A stretch of DNA of 64,000 nucleotides from Streptomyces spinosisporus (GCF_022698145.1 NZ_JALDAX010000001.1:248001-312000); one strand, 5' to 3'. Counted from the stretch's first letter, positions 8,556 to 18,315 are shown. A program made the numbers and translations. Notes: generated from the letters alone by a model not told the origin.

Positions 8556-9010
8556 TGACACGCCCCCGCTTGACTCTGCCGCTCGGCAGCCCGCTCCAAC
8601 TCCTGCTGCTGGCCTGCTCGTTCGCCCTGTCCGCCTACGCCGGGGTGCGGCTGCTGGACGGGGAGTGGTTCGAGATCGCCCTGTGGATCGTGGGGGCGGC
8701 ACTCGTCCACGACCTGGTCCTGCTGCCGCTGTACGCGGCAGCGGACCGGTTGCTGGTACGGGCGTCCGGCCCGCGACGCACCTGGGTCGGATACGTCCGC
8801 GTACCCGCCGCCCTCTCCCTGCTCCTCCTGCTCGTCTGGTTCCCCCTGATCACCGGCCAGGTAACAACCCGCTACACCGCCGCCACCGCCCTCCCCGCAG
8901 ACCGCTTCCTGGAGCACTGGCTCCTGACAACGGCGACCCTCTTCGCGGGTTCGGCGGTGCTGTTCGTAGGCCGACGGAGAAGAAAGCCGACTGCACCGCG
9001 GGGTCGTTGA
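8555..9010 (+). CDS. Small membrane protein coupled to the molybdoenzyme
   Basis: 151 aa with four hydrophobic segments (roughly 12-28, 38-60, 80-100, 115-140) and a basic tail. I do not recognise a family. ATG 8555 overlaps the molybdoenzyme stop in TGATG, so the two are probably made together; it could be a quinone- or haem-side partner or an assembly factor. That role is inferred from position only. No conserved cysteines or heme-binding motifs stand out. Confidence 0.78.
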   Translation: MTRPRLTLPLGSPLQLLLLACSFALSAYAGVRLLDGEWFEIALWIVGAALVHDLVLLPLYAAADRLLVRASGPRRTWVGYVRVPAALSLLLLLVWFPLITGQVTTRYTAATALPADRFLEHWLLTTATLFAGSAVLFVGRRRRKPTAPRGR

Positions 9011-9034
9011 GGCAGACCCGGTTCCACCAGCGCC

Positions 9035-9307
9035 CGGCGCTGCCGCCCGTACCGGGGTCGCGGCTGCGCAGGGCGGCGAAGGAGCGGCCGTCGGTCATCC
9101 CTGACCGACGGCCCTCTGGCCTGGGCGGGTGTGCGGGGTGGTGCAGCGGGGCCCGGGGGGGAGGGGCTGCGGGTCGTGCTCCGGAGGTCGGCCTCCAAGT
9201 CACTTGTCCCGCGCGCTAGTTGCGGCGGCCCGAGCCGATTGACGCCCGTTGCCGCCCTCCGTGCTGCGGTTGAGCGGGGCGGCGAACGAGCGGTCACCGG
9301 TCGTCCA
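9035..9307 (-). repeat. Two decayed copies of the 3' end of the downstream-strand methyltransferase gene
   Basis: On the minus strand 9245-9307 encodes WTTGDRSFAAPLNRSTEGGNG and 9035-9102 encodes MTDGRSFAALRSRDPGTGG. Both align with the real tail of the gene ending at 9383 (WTTNGRSFVALRSRGGGMEG). They lie beyond its stop codon and look like displaced or duplicated gene ends. The rest of 9011-9382 shows no gene. Confidence 0.7.
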
Positions 9308-9382
9308 TGAGCCAACACCCCGCCAGCCGGCGCCCTGCGCGTGGCCCGGCAGCACTCCGGGGTGCCGGTGGTGCCCGGGCGA

Positions 9383-10162
9383 TCAGTGCCCGGTGTTGCC
9401 CTCCATGCCGCCCCCGCGGCTGCGTAGTGCCACGAAGGAGCGGCCGTTGGTGGTCCATTGGGCGGTGGCGTGCCAGCCGGTGCGGTGGGCGTGGCGTAGG
9501 AGGGCCGGGGTGCCCAGGCGGGCCCAGGGGAAGGAGCTGCCGGTGGCGCCGCGGGCGTCGGTCACGTGGACGTCGACTCGCTCGTCCACGGAGGGGTCGT
9601 TCACCGTCTCGGCGATCAACAGGCCGCCGAGGGCGAGGAGTTGGGCGGTGCGGGCGAGCAGGGCTGCCGGGTCGCCGCCGATGCCGATGTTGCCGTCGAT
9701 CAGGAGCACGGTGCCCCAGCGGCCCTCGGCGGGCAGCGGCTCGAAGACGGAGCGCTGCAGGGCCTGCCCGCCGAGCCCGATCGTGCGGGACACGGCCGCC
9801 TCGCTCACGTCGATGCCGAGCACCGGGCAGCCGCGGGCGCCGAGTTCCACGACCAGCCGTCCCGGCCCGCACCCCACGTCGAGCACCGAGCCCTCGCAGC
9901 GCCGCAGCACCTCGAGATCGGCCGCGTCGGGGTCCGCGCACCAGCGCTCCACCTCCAGCAGCAACAGCCACCCGTCGGCACGGCGCAGGAAGAGGGGGCC
10001 GCGGCCGGTGCGCAGGGCGTCGGCGTAGGGGTCCGCTGTCCAGGTGTTGTCGTCGTAGGTGGTGGCGGTCGGGGCGGTGCCGTCGGCCCCCGTGTCCCGC
10101 CCGTGCCGAACCGCTCCCTGCTGCGGGACCGGCCGTGTCGTCACATCCGGGGCGCCGCTCAT
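9383..10162 (-). CDS. SAM-dependent class I methyltransferase
   Basis: 259 aa. The SAM-binding motif I is SVLDVGCGPGRLVVEL near residue 95, followed by GIDVSEAAV (motif II acidic residue) and LLIDGNIGIGGDPAALL; the fold is standard. The Asn-rich stretch DDNTWTADPYADALRTGRGP before motif I suggests a substrate-specific lid. It is the last gene of a three-gene operon, overlapping the DUF2064 gene by 4 bp (ATGA), with a GT2 gene first. A role in decorating a glycan or glycolipid made by the two upstream enzymes is an inference. Two relic copies of its 3' end follow its stop codon. Confidence 0.84.
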   Translation of the reverse strand: MSGAPDVTTRPVPQQGAVRHGRDTGADGTAPTATTYDDNTWTADPYADALRTGRGPLFLRRADGWLLLLEVERWCADPDAADLEVLRRCEGSVLDVGCGPGRLVVELGARGCPVLGIDVSEAAVSRTIGLGGQALQRSVFEPLPAEGRWGTVLLIDGNIGIGGDPAALLARTAQLLALGGLLIAETVNDPSVDERVDVHVTDARGATGSSFPWARLGTPALLRHAHRTGWHATAQWTTNGRSFVALRSRGGGMEGNTGH

Positions 10163-10767
10163 CGGGCCGCCGCCGTGAGCCGCTTCAGTTCCGCGGCGAA
10201 ACGGCCGCCGGGCGACGCCGAGGCGACCAGTTCGGCGTCCCGTGCCGTGTCCACGTCCCGCAGCGGCGGCAGGTCCCGCACGCGCAGTCCGGCCAGCCGG
10301 GCCCGCTGCACGGCGCCCGTGCGGGACGTCGACATCGGGACGCCGAGCAGCAGCGCGGGGTCCGGTTCGGCCAGCCCCAGCGCCCAGAAGCCGCCGTCCT
10401 CGGCCGGTCCGAAGTACGCGTCGCAGTCGGCGAAGTCCACCGCCAGCAGCTCCGGCGTCACCTGGGGCGTGTCCATGCCGATGAGCAGGGAGGGCCCCGT
10501 GCAGTGCGCGAACGCGGCGGCCAGCCGCTCGTCGAGGCCGCCCGGACACTGCCGTAGGACCTCGAAGCCGGACGGCAGCCAGGGGCCCGGCTCGCCGTCG
10601 AGGACCAGGACCCGGCGGCGGGCCGGCGTCCGGGCCACGACCTCCAGGGTGTCCGCGAGCGCCGCCTCCGCGAGCGCGGCGGCCTCCCGCGGAGTGAACG
10701 GCGGCGTCAGCCGCGTCTTCACCCGCCCGGGCCGGGGCTCCTTCGCGACGACGAGGAGCGTGGTCAT
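10159..10767 (-). CDS. DUF2064 / TIGR04282-type nucleotidyl- or glycosyltransferase
   Basis: 202 aa, the usual family length. It begins [20 protein letters not shown], the family's N-terminal signature with the nucleotide-binding Arg/Lys. Later it has [14 protein letters not shown] and [15 protein letters not shown], the metal and sugar-nucleotide site of this GT-A-like fold. Members are annotated as glycosyltransferases, often beside a GT2 enzyme as here. Start and stop overlap the neighbours by 4 bp on both sides (ATGA), so expression is tightly coupled. Confidence 0.85.
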   Translation of the reverse strand: MTTLLVVAKEPRPGRVKTRLTPPFTPREAAALAEAALADTLEVVARTPARRRVLVLDGEPGPWLPSGFEVLRQCPGGLDERLAAAFAHCTGPSLLIGMDTPQVTPELLAVDFADCDAYFGPAEDGGFWALGLAEPDPALLLGVPMSTSRTGAVQRARLAGLRVRDLPPLRDVDTARDAELVASASPGGRFAAELKRLTAAAR

Positions 10768-11522
10768 CGGCGGGCTCCTTCCGCCGCCACCGGGCGCGGC
10801 GCCGGCGGCTCGGCCAGCACCCGGCTCATGTCGCGCACCGCCTGCCAGGTGCCGCGCCAGGTGCCGGTCACCTTGGAGGTGCCCGCGCGCGGGCGGTAGG
10901 GGACGTCGTACTCGGCGATGCGCCAGCCCGCGTCCGCGGCGCGCACCACCATCTGCAGCGGATAGCCGCTGCGGCGGTCGGTCAGCCCGAGGGAGACCAG
11001 GTCCTCCCGGCGGGCGGCGCGCAGCGGCCCGAGGTCGCGCAGGCGCAGCCCGGTGCGGCGGCGCAGCAGCCGGGCGAGCGCGAGGTTGCCGGCCCGCGCG
11101 TGTACGGGCCAGGCACCGCGGGCCTGCGGGCGCCGGCGGCCGAGCACCAGATCGGCCTCACCGGCCACGATCCTGCGCACGAACGGCACCAGGTCGGCCG
11201 GGTCCAGCGAGGCGTCGCAGTCGCAGAAGCAGACGATGTCCGCGCTGGCGGCACTGAGCCCCGCATGGCAGGCGGCACCGAAGCCGCGTCGCTCCTCCCG
11301 TACGACCCGGGCGCCGAGGGCCCGGGCGATCCCCGCCGAGCCGTCGGTCGAGCCGTTGTCCACGACGAGCGCGCGCCAGCCGGGCGGGATGCGCTCCAGC
11401 ACCCGGGGCAGCGCCTCGGCCTCGTCGAGGCAGGGCAGGACGACGTCCACGGACGCCGCGACCGGATTGTCGACCAGATCGTCGACCGGTCCTCTTTGGT
11501 CTTCGTCGGAAGGGCTCGTCAC
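10764..11522 (-). CDS. Family 2 glycosyltransferase
   Basis: 252 aa. GT-A fold with [31 protein letters not shown] and the DxD-like [12 protein letters not shown], followed by DLVLGRRRP. The acceptor-side region ends [17 protein letters not shown], which resembles polyprenol-phosphate glycosyltransferases. No C-terminal membrane helices are present. GTG 11522 is preferred to the in-frame GTG at 11531 because a minus-strand TAGGGT at 11530-11535 overlaps the latter and sits 7 nt before the former, predicting a leaderless mRNA. It heads the operon and diverges from the response regulator gene. Confidence 0.86.
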   Translation of the reverse strand: MTSPSDEDQRGPVDDLVDNPVAASVDVVLPCLDEAEALPRVLERIPPGWRALVVDNGSTDGSAGIARALGARVVREERRGFGAACHAGLSAASADIVCFCDCDASLDPADLVPFVRRIVAGEADLVLGRRRPQARGAWPVHARAGNLALARLLRRRTGLRLRDLGPLRAARREDLVSLGLTDRRSGYPLQMVVRAADAGWRIAEYDVPYRPRAGTSKVTGTWRGTWQAVRDMSRVLAEPPAPRPVAAEGARR

Positions 11523-11529
11523 GGCTTTC

Positions 11530-11535
11530 ACCCTA
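11530..11535 (-). promoter_or_regulatory. -10 box of a predicted leaderless promoter for the GT2 operon
   Basis: Minus-strand TAGGGT, 7 nt before GTG 11522. Confidence 0.45.
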
Positions 11536-11543
11536 CGAGCGAG

Positions 11544-11567
11544 AAACCGGCAAACCGGACACCGGCA
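11544..11567. promoter_or_regulatory. Three 8-bp direct repeats in the divergent promoter region
   Basis: AAACCGGC, AAACCGGA and CACCGGCA follow without a gap between the GT2 and response regulator genes. Possible binding site; the period of 8 is shorter than usual for OmpR-type regulators. Confidence 0.3.
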
Positions 11568-11634
11568 CCTTACGAAACACGGACGTCAGGGCCCGGTGGC
11601 GGCGCTCGCGGGCGCGCGGTGCGACGCTGGCAGC

Positions 11635-12411
<777 letters not shown>

Positions 12412-12413
12412 GC

Positions 12414-13526
12414 ATGCGCGACAACCTCCTCATCGCCCTGTTCGCCTTCCTCGGCGCCGCCGCGGCCGGACTCCTCGGCGCCGGCGTCCTGCTGCTGGTC
12501 CGGCGCCGCTCGCTCGCCCTGCACCTCGGCGTGGTCGCCGCCGTCGCCGTCACCGCCATGCTCGCGGGCACCCTCGCGGTCGCGCAGGCCATGTTCCTGT
12601 CCGCGCACGACCTGAAGGTCGTCACGACCGTCGTCGCGATGGCCGCCGTGGTCTCCCTGGTCACCGCCCTGCTCCTGGGCCGCTGGGTCGCCGCGCGCAG
12701 CCGCGCCCTGGCGCTGGCCGCGCGCTCCTTCGGCGACGGCGGCGACTTCACCTCGCCCGACGGCCCCGCCACGGCCGAACTCGCCGCGCTGAGCCGCGAG
12801 TTGGAGGCCACCAGCGTCAGACTCGCCGAGTCCAGGGAGCGTGAGCGCGCCCTGGAGACCTCGCGCCGTGAACTCGTCGCCTGGATCTCCCACGACCTGC
12901 GCACGCCGCTCGCCGGGCTGCGCGCCATGTCCGAGGCCCTGGAGGACGGCGTCGCCACCGACCCCGACCGCTACCTCAAGCAGATGCGCGCGGAGGTCGA
13001 ACGCCTCAACGGCATGGTGGGCGACCTCTTCGAACTGTCCCGCATCCACGCGGGCGCACTCGCGCTCAGCCCGAGCCGGATGTCCCTGTACGACCTCGTC
13101 GGCGACGCCCTCGCCGGCGCCGACCCGCTGGCGCGCGAGCACGGCGTACGGCTGGTCGGCGACCGGATCGAGCCGGTGCCGGTGGAGGTGGACGGCAAGG
13201 AGATGAGCCGCGTGCTGGGCAATCTGCTGGTCAACGCGATCCGCAGGACGCCCGCCGACGGCACGGTCGCGGTGGCCGCCGAGCGCTCGTCCGACGGCGT
13301 CGTGCTGTCCGTCACCGACGGCTGCGGAGGCATCCCCGAGGAGGATCTGCCGCGCGTCTTCGACACGGGCTGGCGCGGTACGCATGCCCGGACTCCCCCC
13401 GCGGGCGCGGGACTTGGGCTGGCGATCGTGCGCGGCATCGTGGAGGCCCACCAGGGCACGGCCACCGTGCGCAACGTCCCGGGCGGCTGCCGCTTCGAGG
13501 TGGTGCTGCCCGCCGCCGCTTCGTGA
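12414..13526 (+). CDS. Two-component sensor histidine kinase
   Basis: 370 aa. Three hydrophobic segments in the first 100 residues with almost no extracytoplasmic loop, then a HAMP-like/coiled-coil linker, the H box [12 protein letters not shown] near 160, N box [14 protein letters not shown], and G boxes [10 protein letters not shown] and GAGLGLAIV. The lack of an outer sensor domain suggests detection within the membrane or through a partner. ATG 12414 has GGAGG 8 nt upstream; a GTG at 12408 would leave only 2 nt and is less likely. The stop codon lies in the loop of a strong hairpin. Confidence 0.92.
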   Translation: MRDNLLIALFAFLGAAAAGLLGAGVLLLVRRRSLALHLGVVAAVAVTAMLAGTLAVAQAMFLSAHDLKVVTTVVAMAAVVSLVTALLLGRWVAARSRALALAARSFGDGGDFTSPDGPATAELAALSRELEATSVRLAESRERERALETSRRELVAWISHDLRTPLAGLRAMSEALEDGVATDPDRYLKQMRAEVERLNGMVGDLFELSRIHAGALALSPSRMSLYDLVGDALAGADPLAREHGVRLVGDRIEPVPVEVDGKEMSRVLGNLLVNAIRRTPADGTVAVAAERSSDGVVLSVTDGCGGIPEEDLPRVFDTGWRGTHARTPPAGAGLGLAIVRGIVEAHQGTATVRNVPGGCRFEVVLPAAAS

Positions 13527-13569
13527 AAGGCGGGCAGCACCACCGGTTCGGGAAAAGCCCGAGAAACCG
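13500..13569. terminator. Compound hairpin between convergent genes, the first spanning the sensor kinase stop codon
   Basis: A perfect 15-bp inverted repeat (GTGGTGCTGCCCGCC at 13500-13514, its complement at 13529-13543) has the TGA in its loop. A second hairpin follows directly: CGGTTCGGG at 13544 pairs with CCCG and AACCG ending at 13569. It serves both the kinase gene and the convergent epimerase gene. Confidence 0.65.
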
Positions 13570-13586
13570 AGAAATCTCCGAGGAAC

Positions 13587-14588
13587 CTACGCCCCGCGCA
13601 GCCCGGCGCGTGCGAACTCCCGCATTCCCTCGTCGAAGCCGACCTCGGGCTTCCACCCCAACTCCGAGCGCAGCAGCGCCGAGTCGGCGGTGATGTGCCG
13701 TACGTCGCCCAGGCGGTACTCGCCCGTGACGACCGGCTCGGGGCCGCCGTAGGCCGCCGCCAGCGCGCGGGCCATCTCGCCGACGGTGTGCGGCTCGCCG
13801 CTGCCGGTGTTGTAGACGCTCAGCGCGCCCTCGCGCGAACCGGCCTCCAGCGCCGTCGCGTTGGCCGCGGCCACGTCCCGCACATGCACGAAGTCCCGCC
13901 GCTGCCGGCCGTCCTCGAAGACCCGCGGAGCCTCGCCCCGGGCCAGCGCCGAGCGGAAGAAGGAGGCGACGCCGGCGTACGGGGTGTCGCGGGGCATCCC
14001 CGGCCCGTACACGTTGTGGTAGCGCAGCGACACCACCGAGCCGCCCGTGGCCCGGGCCCAGGCGGCCGCCAGATGTTCCTGCGCCAGCTTGGTCGTCGCG
14101 TAGACGTTGCGCGGGTCGGCCGGGGCGTCCTCGCCGACCAGGCCGGGGGAGAGGTCCGCCCCGCACACCGGGCACGGCGGTTCGAAGCGGCCCGCGTCCA
14201 GGTCGCTCACGGCACGGGGACCGGGCCGTACGACACCGTGCCGGGGGCAGGTGTAGCGGCCCTCGCCGTAGACCACCATCGACCCGGCCAGCACCAGCCG
14301 CCGTACGCCCTCCTCGGCCATCGCGGTGAGCAGGACGGCGGTGCCCAGGTCGTTGTGGGAGACGTAATCGGCCGCGTCCCCGAAGCCGGTGCCCAGACCG
14401 ACCATCGCCGCCTGGTGGCACACGGCGTCCACCCCGGTCAGCGCCCGGCGCACGGCGGCGGGGTTGCGCACGTCGCACGCGGGGTCGGCACGGAGGTCGT
14501 ACACGACGGGCTCGTGCCCGCGCTCCCGCAGAGCCGTCACGACATGGGACCCGATGAACCCGGCACCGCCGGTGACCAGTACACGCAT
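13587..14588 (-). CDS. NAD-dependent epimerase/dehydratase with a zinc-type cysteine insert
   Basis: 333 aa extended short-chain dehydrogenase/reductase. Rossmann motif TGGAGFIGSHV is at the N-terminus, the catalytic Tyr-Lys in NVYATTKLAQ, and the substrate segment is RQRRDFVHVRDVA. Between strand and active site an insert carries YTCPRHG and PPCPVCGADL, three cysteines and a histidine that look able to bind a metal; this marks an actinobacterial subgroup. It probably makes or changes a nucleotide sugar. It lies between two two-component systems and close to the glycosyltransferase operon, so a shared glycan pathway is plausible but unproven. Confidence 0.88.
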   Translation of the reverse strand: MRVLVTGGAGFIGSHVVTALRERGHEPVVYDLRADPACDVRNPAAVRRALTGVDAVCHQAAMVGLGTGFGDAADYVSHNDLGTAVLLTAMAEEGVRRLVLAGSMVVYGEGRYTCPRHGVVRPGPRAVSDLDAGRFEPPCPVCGADLSPGLVGEDAPADPRNVYATTKLAQEHLAAAWARATGGSVVSLRYHNVYGPGMPRDTPYAGVASFFRSALARGEAPRVFEDGRQRRDFVHVRDVAAANATALEAGSREGALSVYNTGSGEPHTVGEMARALAAAYGGPEPVVTGEYRLGDVRHITADSALLRSELGWKPEVGFDEGMREFARAGLRGA

Positions 14589-14630
14589 ACGGCCACGCTA
14601 GGGCCGTGACCGACCACGCCGGGCCGCCAC

Positions 14631-14687
14631 GCCCGTCACGTCACCGCTCCGTAAGACCCTGCTCCCCGAGGCCCGTCACGTCACCGC
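14631..14687. repeat. 17-bp direct repeat that includes the sensor kinase stop codon
   Basis: GCCCGTCACGTCACCGC occurs at 14631-14647 and 14671-14687, 40 bp apart. Read on the minus strand the inner copy is the gene's real 3' end with its TGA, and the outer copy repeats it in the spacer. Confidence 0.7.
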
Positions 14688-16117
14688 AGCGGCAGCGTCA
14701 CCGTGAACACCGTCGCCCCCGGACCGCCGCTCAGCCCGATCGTGCCGCCGTGCGCGCCGACCAGGGCAGAGGCGACGGACAGCCCGAGGCCGCTGCCGCC
14801 GCGGTCGCGGCTGCGGGCCTTGTCGACGCGGTAGAAGCGGTCGAAGACGCGCTCACGGTCGGCGGGCGGCACGCCGGGGCCCGCGTCCTCGACCCGCACC
14901 ACCGCGCTGTCGTCCTCCTGCGCGACCCGCACCGACACCCGCGTACCGGCCGGGGTGTGCACGGCCGCGTTGGTGAGCAGGTTGTCCAGGACCTGCCGGA
15001 TGCGGTGCGGGTCGATGCGCAGCTTCAGCGCGGCCGGACCGGAGGCGAGGGCCAGCGGGCGATCCGGGTGGCTCGCCCGGAAGGCGGCGGCGGCTTCCTC
15101 GACCAGCTCCACCAGGTCCGCCTCCTGCAGCCTGAGCGGCGCGTCGACCTCCGCCGCGTCGAGCCGGGCGAGCAGCAGCAGGTCGTCCAGGAGCACCCCC
15201 ATCCGCGCGGCCTCCGCGCGCAGCCGCGCCAGGTGCCTGTCGCGCTCCTCGGGTGCGTTGGCGGCGGCGTACTGGAACAGGTCCGCATACCCCCGTACGG
15301 ACATCAGCGGGGTGCGCAGTTCGTGCGAGGCGTCCGCGACGAAGCGGCGCAGCCGCTGCTCGGCCTCCGCGCGGACGGCGAGCGAGTCGTCGATGTGCTC
15401 CAGCATCGTGTTGAAGGCGGTGCGCAGCTCCTCGACCTCGGGGCCGCCGCCCCGCTTGTCGGCGCGCAAAGGCAGCCGTGCCGCCGACTCCGTCAGATCG
15501 TGCGACGCGATGCCGTGGGCGGTGTGCGCCATGTCGCTCAGCGGGTTCAGGCCCCGGCGCAGCATCCGCCGGCCGAACACCACCAGCGCCAGCAGCGCCA
15601 GCCCGAACGCGATCACCTGGACCGTGATGAGCCGCCGTACCGTCTCGCCGATGGCGTCCGTCGGCGCGCCGCTGACGAGGACCACCCCGGGCTTCACCTC
15701 GCAGGCGCGCAGCCGGTACTCGCCCTCGCCCGTCAGATGCGCGGTGCGCAGCATCTCGGTGTCCGCGGCGGACTGCGCCCTGGCCAGCGAGGTCAGCGGG
15801 GCGATGTCGCGGGGCAGGTCGTCCGGCTCCTCCGGCTTGCGCAGCACGGCTTTGCCGCCGGAGACGTCGTAGACCGCGTAGTACCAGTGGTAGTACTTCT
15901 TGCCCTGGAGCGTGCCGTTCTGCGCGATGCTCTTGGACTGGGCGACCTGGGCGAGCCCGAGCTGGTCGTCGAGCTGGTTCGACAGATAGTCCCGCATGTA
16001 CGTCGTCAGGGCCGTGCCGACCACCGCGAACACCACCAGCGCCAGCGCCCCGAGGCCCAGCGCCAGCCGGGTACCGAGCCGCAGCCGCCGGTACGCCGCG
16101 AGCAGCCGGCCGATCAC
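14681..16117 (-). CDS. Two-component sensor histidine kinase with extracytoplasmic sensor domain
   Basis: 478 aa. TM1 at about 15-38, an external sensor domain of about 130 residues, TM2 near 185-205, HAMP, then the H box FVADASHELRTPLMSVRGY, N box DNLLTNAAVHTPAG, and G boxes VEDAGPGVPP and GSGLGLSVASALV. It resembles the TcrY/PrrB-type kinases of actinobacteria. GTG 16117 overlaps the response regulator stop (GTGA), so the pair is coupled, regulator first. The sensed signal is unknown; the divergent flavinylation operon is the obvious candidate target of the system. Confidence 0.93.
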   Translation of the reverse strand: MIGRLLAAYRRLRLGTRLALGLGALALVVFAVVGTALTTYMRDYLSNQLDDQLGLAQVAQSKSIAQNGTLQGKKYYHWYYAVYDVSGGKAVLRKPEEPDDLPRDIAPLTSLARAQSAADTEMLRTAHLTGEGEYRLRACEVKPGVVLVSGAPTDAIGETVRRLITVQVIAFGLALLALVVFGRRMLRRGLNPLSDMAHTAHGIASHDLTESAARLPLRADKRGGGPEVEELRTAFNTMLEHIDDSLAVRAEAEQRLRRFVADASHELRTPLMSVRGYADLFQYAAANAPEERDRHLARLRAEAARMGVLLDDLLLLARLDAAEVDAPLRLQEADLVELVEEAAAAFRASHPDRPLALASGPAALKLRIDPHRIRQVLDNLLTNAAVHTPAGTRVSVRVAQEDDSAVVRVEDAGPGVPPADRERVFDRFYRVDKARSRDRGGSGLGLSVASALVGAHGGTIGLSGGPGATVFTVTLPLR

Positions 16118-16809
16118 TCGCTCGCCTGCCGGACGACGTAGCCGAAGCCCCGCACGGTCTGGATCAGCGGCTCGCCGGTGCTGCCGGCGTCGAGCTTGCG
16201 GCGCAGCCGGCTGACGACCAGCTCGACGACGTTCGAACGGCCGCCGAAGCCGTACTCCCACACATGGTCGAGGATCTGCGCCTTCGTCATCACGGTGGGC
16301 GACTTGCGCATCAAAAAGCGCAGCACCTCGTACTCGGTGGGCGTGAGCGTGAGCAGCTTCTCGCCGCGCCGCACCTCGCGGGTGTCCTCGTCCATCGACA
16401 GATCCGCCACCCGCAGCACCGACCGCTGGAAGGCCGGTCCGGCGCTGCGCCGCAGCACGGTGCGCAGCCGCGCCATCAGCTCCTCCACCGCGAACGGCTT
16501 GACCAGATAGTCGTCGCCGCCCCGGGTCAGCCCCGCCACCCGGTCGGCCACCCCGTCCCGCGCGGTCAGGAACACCACCGGCACCATCGTCCCGGACCGG
16601 CGCAGCCGGTCGAGCACACCGAAGCCGTCCACGTCCGGCAGCATCAGGTCGAGCACCACGATGTCCGGGCGGAACTCGCCGGCCGTCCGCAGCGCCTCCT
16701 CACCGGAGTACGCGGTGACCGCGTCCCAGCCCTCGTAGCGGGCGACGGTCGCGACGAGATCGGCGATGGGCGGGTCGTCGTCGACGACGAGGAGGCGTAC
16801 TTTTTCCAC
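16114..16809 (-). CDS. OmpR/PhoB-family response regulator
   Basis: 231 aa. Receiver: LLVVDDDPPIADL, phospho-Asp in [14 protein letters not shown], Thr in FLTARD, Lys in YLVKPF. Winged helix: LTPTEYEVLRFLMRKSPTVMTK, recognition helix in RSNVVELVVSRLRRKLD, and the C-terminal GFGYVVR hairpin. GTG 16809 gives a normal receiver start. No strong ribosome-binding site precedes it, and CACTAT lies 6 nt upstream, so it may be leaderless; a longer form from further upstream is less likely. An 11-bp-spaced direct repeat in the divergent spacer suits this regulator class. Confidence 0.93.
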   Translation of the reverse strand: MEKVRLLVVDDDPPIADLVATVARYEGWDAVTAYSGEEALRTAGEFRPDIVVLDLMLPDVDGFGVLDRLRRSGTMVPVVFLTARDGVADRVAGLTRGGDDYLVKPFAVEELMARLRTVLRRSAGPAFQRSVLRVADLSMDEDTREVRRGEKLLTLTPTEYEVLRFLMRKSPTVMTKAQILDHVWEYGFGGRSNVVELVVSRLRRKLDAGSTGEPLIQTVRGFGYVVRQASE

Positions 16810-16890
16810 CCGCTCATAGTGCGCCACATGGCTGACAAGGCCATGTCGCGGGGCTCGCGGCAGGGACATCGATAAGGACTTGTAAGTTGT

Positions 16891-16910
16891 CCGACAGCTT
16901 TCCGACAGCT
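16891..16910. promoter_or_regulatory. Direct repeat with 11-bp period, candidate response-regulator box
   Basis: CCGACAGCT at 16891-16899 and again at 16902-16910, between the response regulator and the ferric-reductase-like gene. Tandem half-sites one helical turn apart are typical for OmpR/PhoB-family dimers. Confidence 0.55.
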
Positions 16911-16960
16911 CCCGCCGGTCAAGCTCGTGATCCAGGACCCGATCAAGGAGCTGCCGTCCC

Positions 16961-18298
16961 GTGACGACCGTCCAATCACGCCCTGCGCCCCCCACGGCGA
17001 TACGCCCCAGGGTGGTGGCCCGCACGGGCCTCTACGCCGTGCTGGCCGTCAACACGGCCGTGGTCGCCTACTTCTTCGCCCAGGCGGGCTTCGCCTCCAA
17101 CGCGCTGATCGTCATCGGCCGCCTCTTCGGCCTCTACGGCGCCCTCGTCATGGCCTTCCAGCTGGTACTGGTGGCCCGGCTGCCGTGGCTCGACCGCCGC
17201 ATCGGCATGGACCGGCTGACCTCCTGGCACCGCTGGACCGGCTTCGCCCTGCTGTGGACACTCCTCGCGCACGCCGCCTTCATCACCTTCGGCTACGCCG
17301 ACGGCGCGGGCGTCGGCCCGGTCACCGAGATCGTCGACCTCGCCGAGACGACCGAGGGCGTGCTCCGCGCGATCGTCGCGTTCGGCATCCTCCTCGTGGT
17401 CGCGGCGGTCTCGGCCCGCGCCGCGCGCCGCCGGCTCGCCTACGAGACCTGGCACTTCGTCCACCTGTACACCTACGTCGCCGTGGTGCTCGCCTTCACG
17501 CACCAGGTCGCGACCGGGACGACCTTCACCGCGTCGTCCGCCGCGAGGACGTACTGGTACGGGGTGTGGGCCGTGGCGCTCGGCGCGGTCGTCCTCGGGC
17601 GGGTGGTGCTGCCGCTGTGGCGCAACGCGCGCCACCGGTTCCGGGTCGCCGCCGTCGTCCCCGAGTCCGACGACGTCGTCTCGATCCACATCACCGGCCG
17701 CGACCTCGACAAGCTGCCCGCGCGAGCCGGGCAGTTCTTCCTGTGGCGCTTCCTGACCCCCGACCGCTGGTGGCAGGCCAACCCCTACTCCCTGTCCGCC
17801 GCCCCCGACGGGCGCAGCCTGCGCCTGACCGCGAAGGCGGCCGGCGAGGGCAGCGCCGCCCTGCGCCATGTGAAGGCCGGCACCCGTGTCTTCGCCGAGG
17901 GACCCTACGGCGCCTTCACCGCCCTGCACCGCACCCGCAGCGAGTCCCTGCTGATCGCGGGCGGCGTGGGCGTCACGCCGATCCGCGCCCTGCTGGAGGA
18001 CCTGGACGGCCACACGGTCGTCATCCACCGCGTCACCGCCGAACGCGACGCCGTCCTCCACGACGAGCTGCGGGAGCTGGCGATCGCCAAGGGAGCCGAA
18101 GTGCACCTGGTCACCGGCCCGCCCGTGCCCGACCGGCTGGCGCCGCGCGAGCTGGCGCGGCTGGTGCCGGACATCGCCGAGCGGGACGTCTTCCTGTGCG
18201 GGCCGCCGCCGATGATGAACGCGGTCCTGCGCACCCTCGCCGACCTCGGTGTGCCCAAGCAGCAGATCCACTTCGAGCGCTTCAGCCTGGCGGGCTGA
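16961..18298 (+). CDS. Ferric reductase-like transmembrane flavoprotein
   Basis: 445 aa. About six membrane helices (20-215) with paired histidines (TSWHRWTGFALLWTLLAHAAF, TWHFVHLYTYVAV) for haem binding, then a cytoplasmic ferredoxin-reductase-type half: FAD motif NPYSLSAAP, nucleotide motifs GGVGVTPIRALLEDL and VFLCGPPPMMNAVL. It would move electrons from NAD(P)H through FAD and haem to the outer face. GTG 16961 has AAGGAG 10 nt upstream. It heads a three-gene operon with an FMN-binding protein and ApbE, which points to a flavin-based extracytosolic electron-transfer chain. Confidence 0.9.
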   Translation: MTTVQSRPAPPTAIRPRVVARTGLYAVLAVNTAVVAYFFAQAGFASNALIVIGRLFGLYGALVMAFQLVLVARLPWLDRRIGMDRLTSWHRWTGFALLWTLLAHAAFITFGYADGAGVGPVTEIVDLAETTEGVLRAIVAFGILLVVAAVSARAARRRLAYETWHFVHLYTYVAVVLAFTHQVATGTTFTASSAARTYWYGVWAVALGAVVLGRVVLPLWRNARHRFRVAAVVPESDDVVSIHITGRDLDKLPARAGQFFLWRFLTPDRWWQANPYSLSAAPDGRSLRLTAKAAGEGSAALRHVKAGTRVFAEGPYGAFTALHRTRSESLLIAGGVGVTPIRALLEDLDGHTVVIHRVTAERDAVLHDELRELAIAKGAEVHLVTGPPVPDRLAPRELARLVPDIAERDVFLCGPPPMMNAVLRTLADLGVPKQQIHFERFSLAG

Positions 18299-18315
18299 GA
18301 GAGACGGGACAGATC

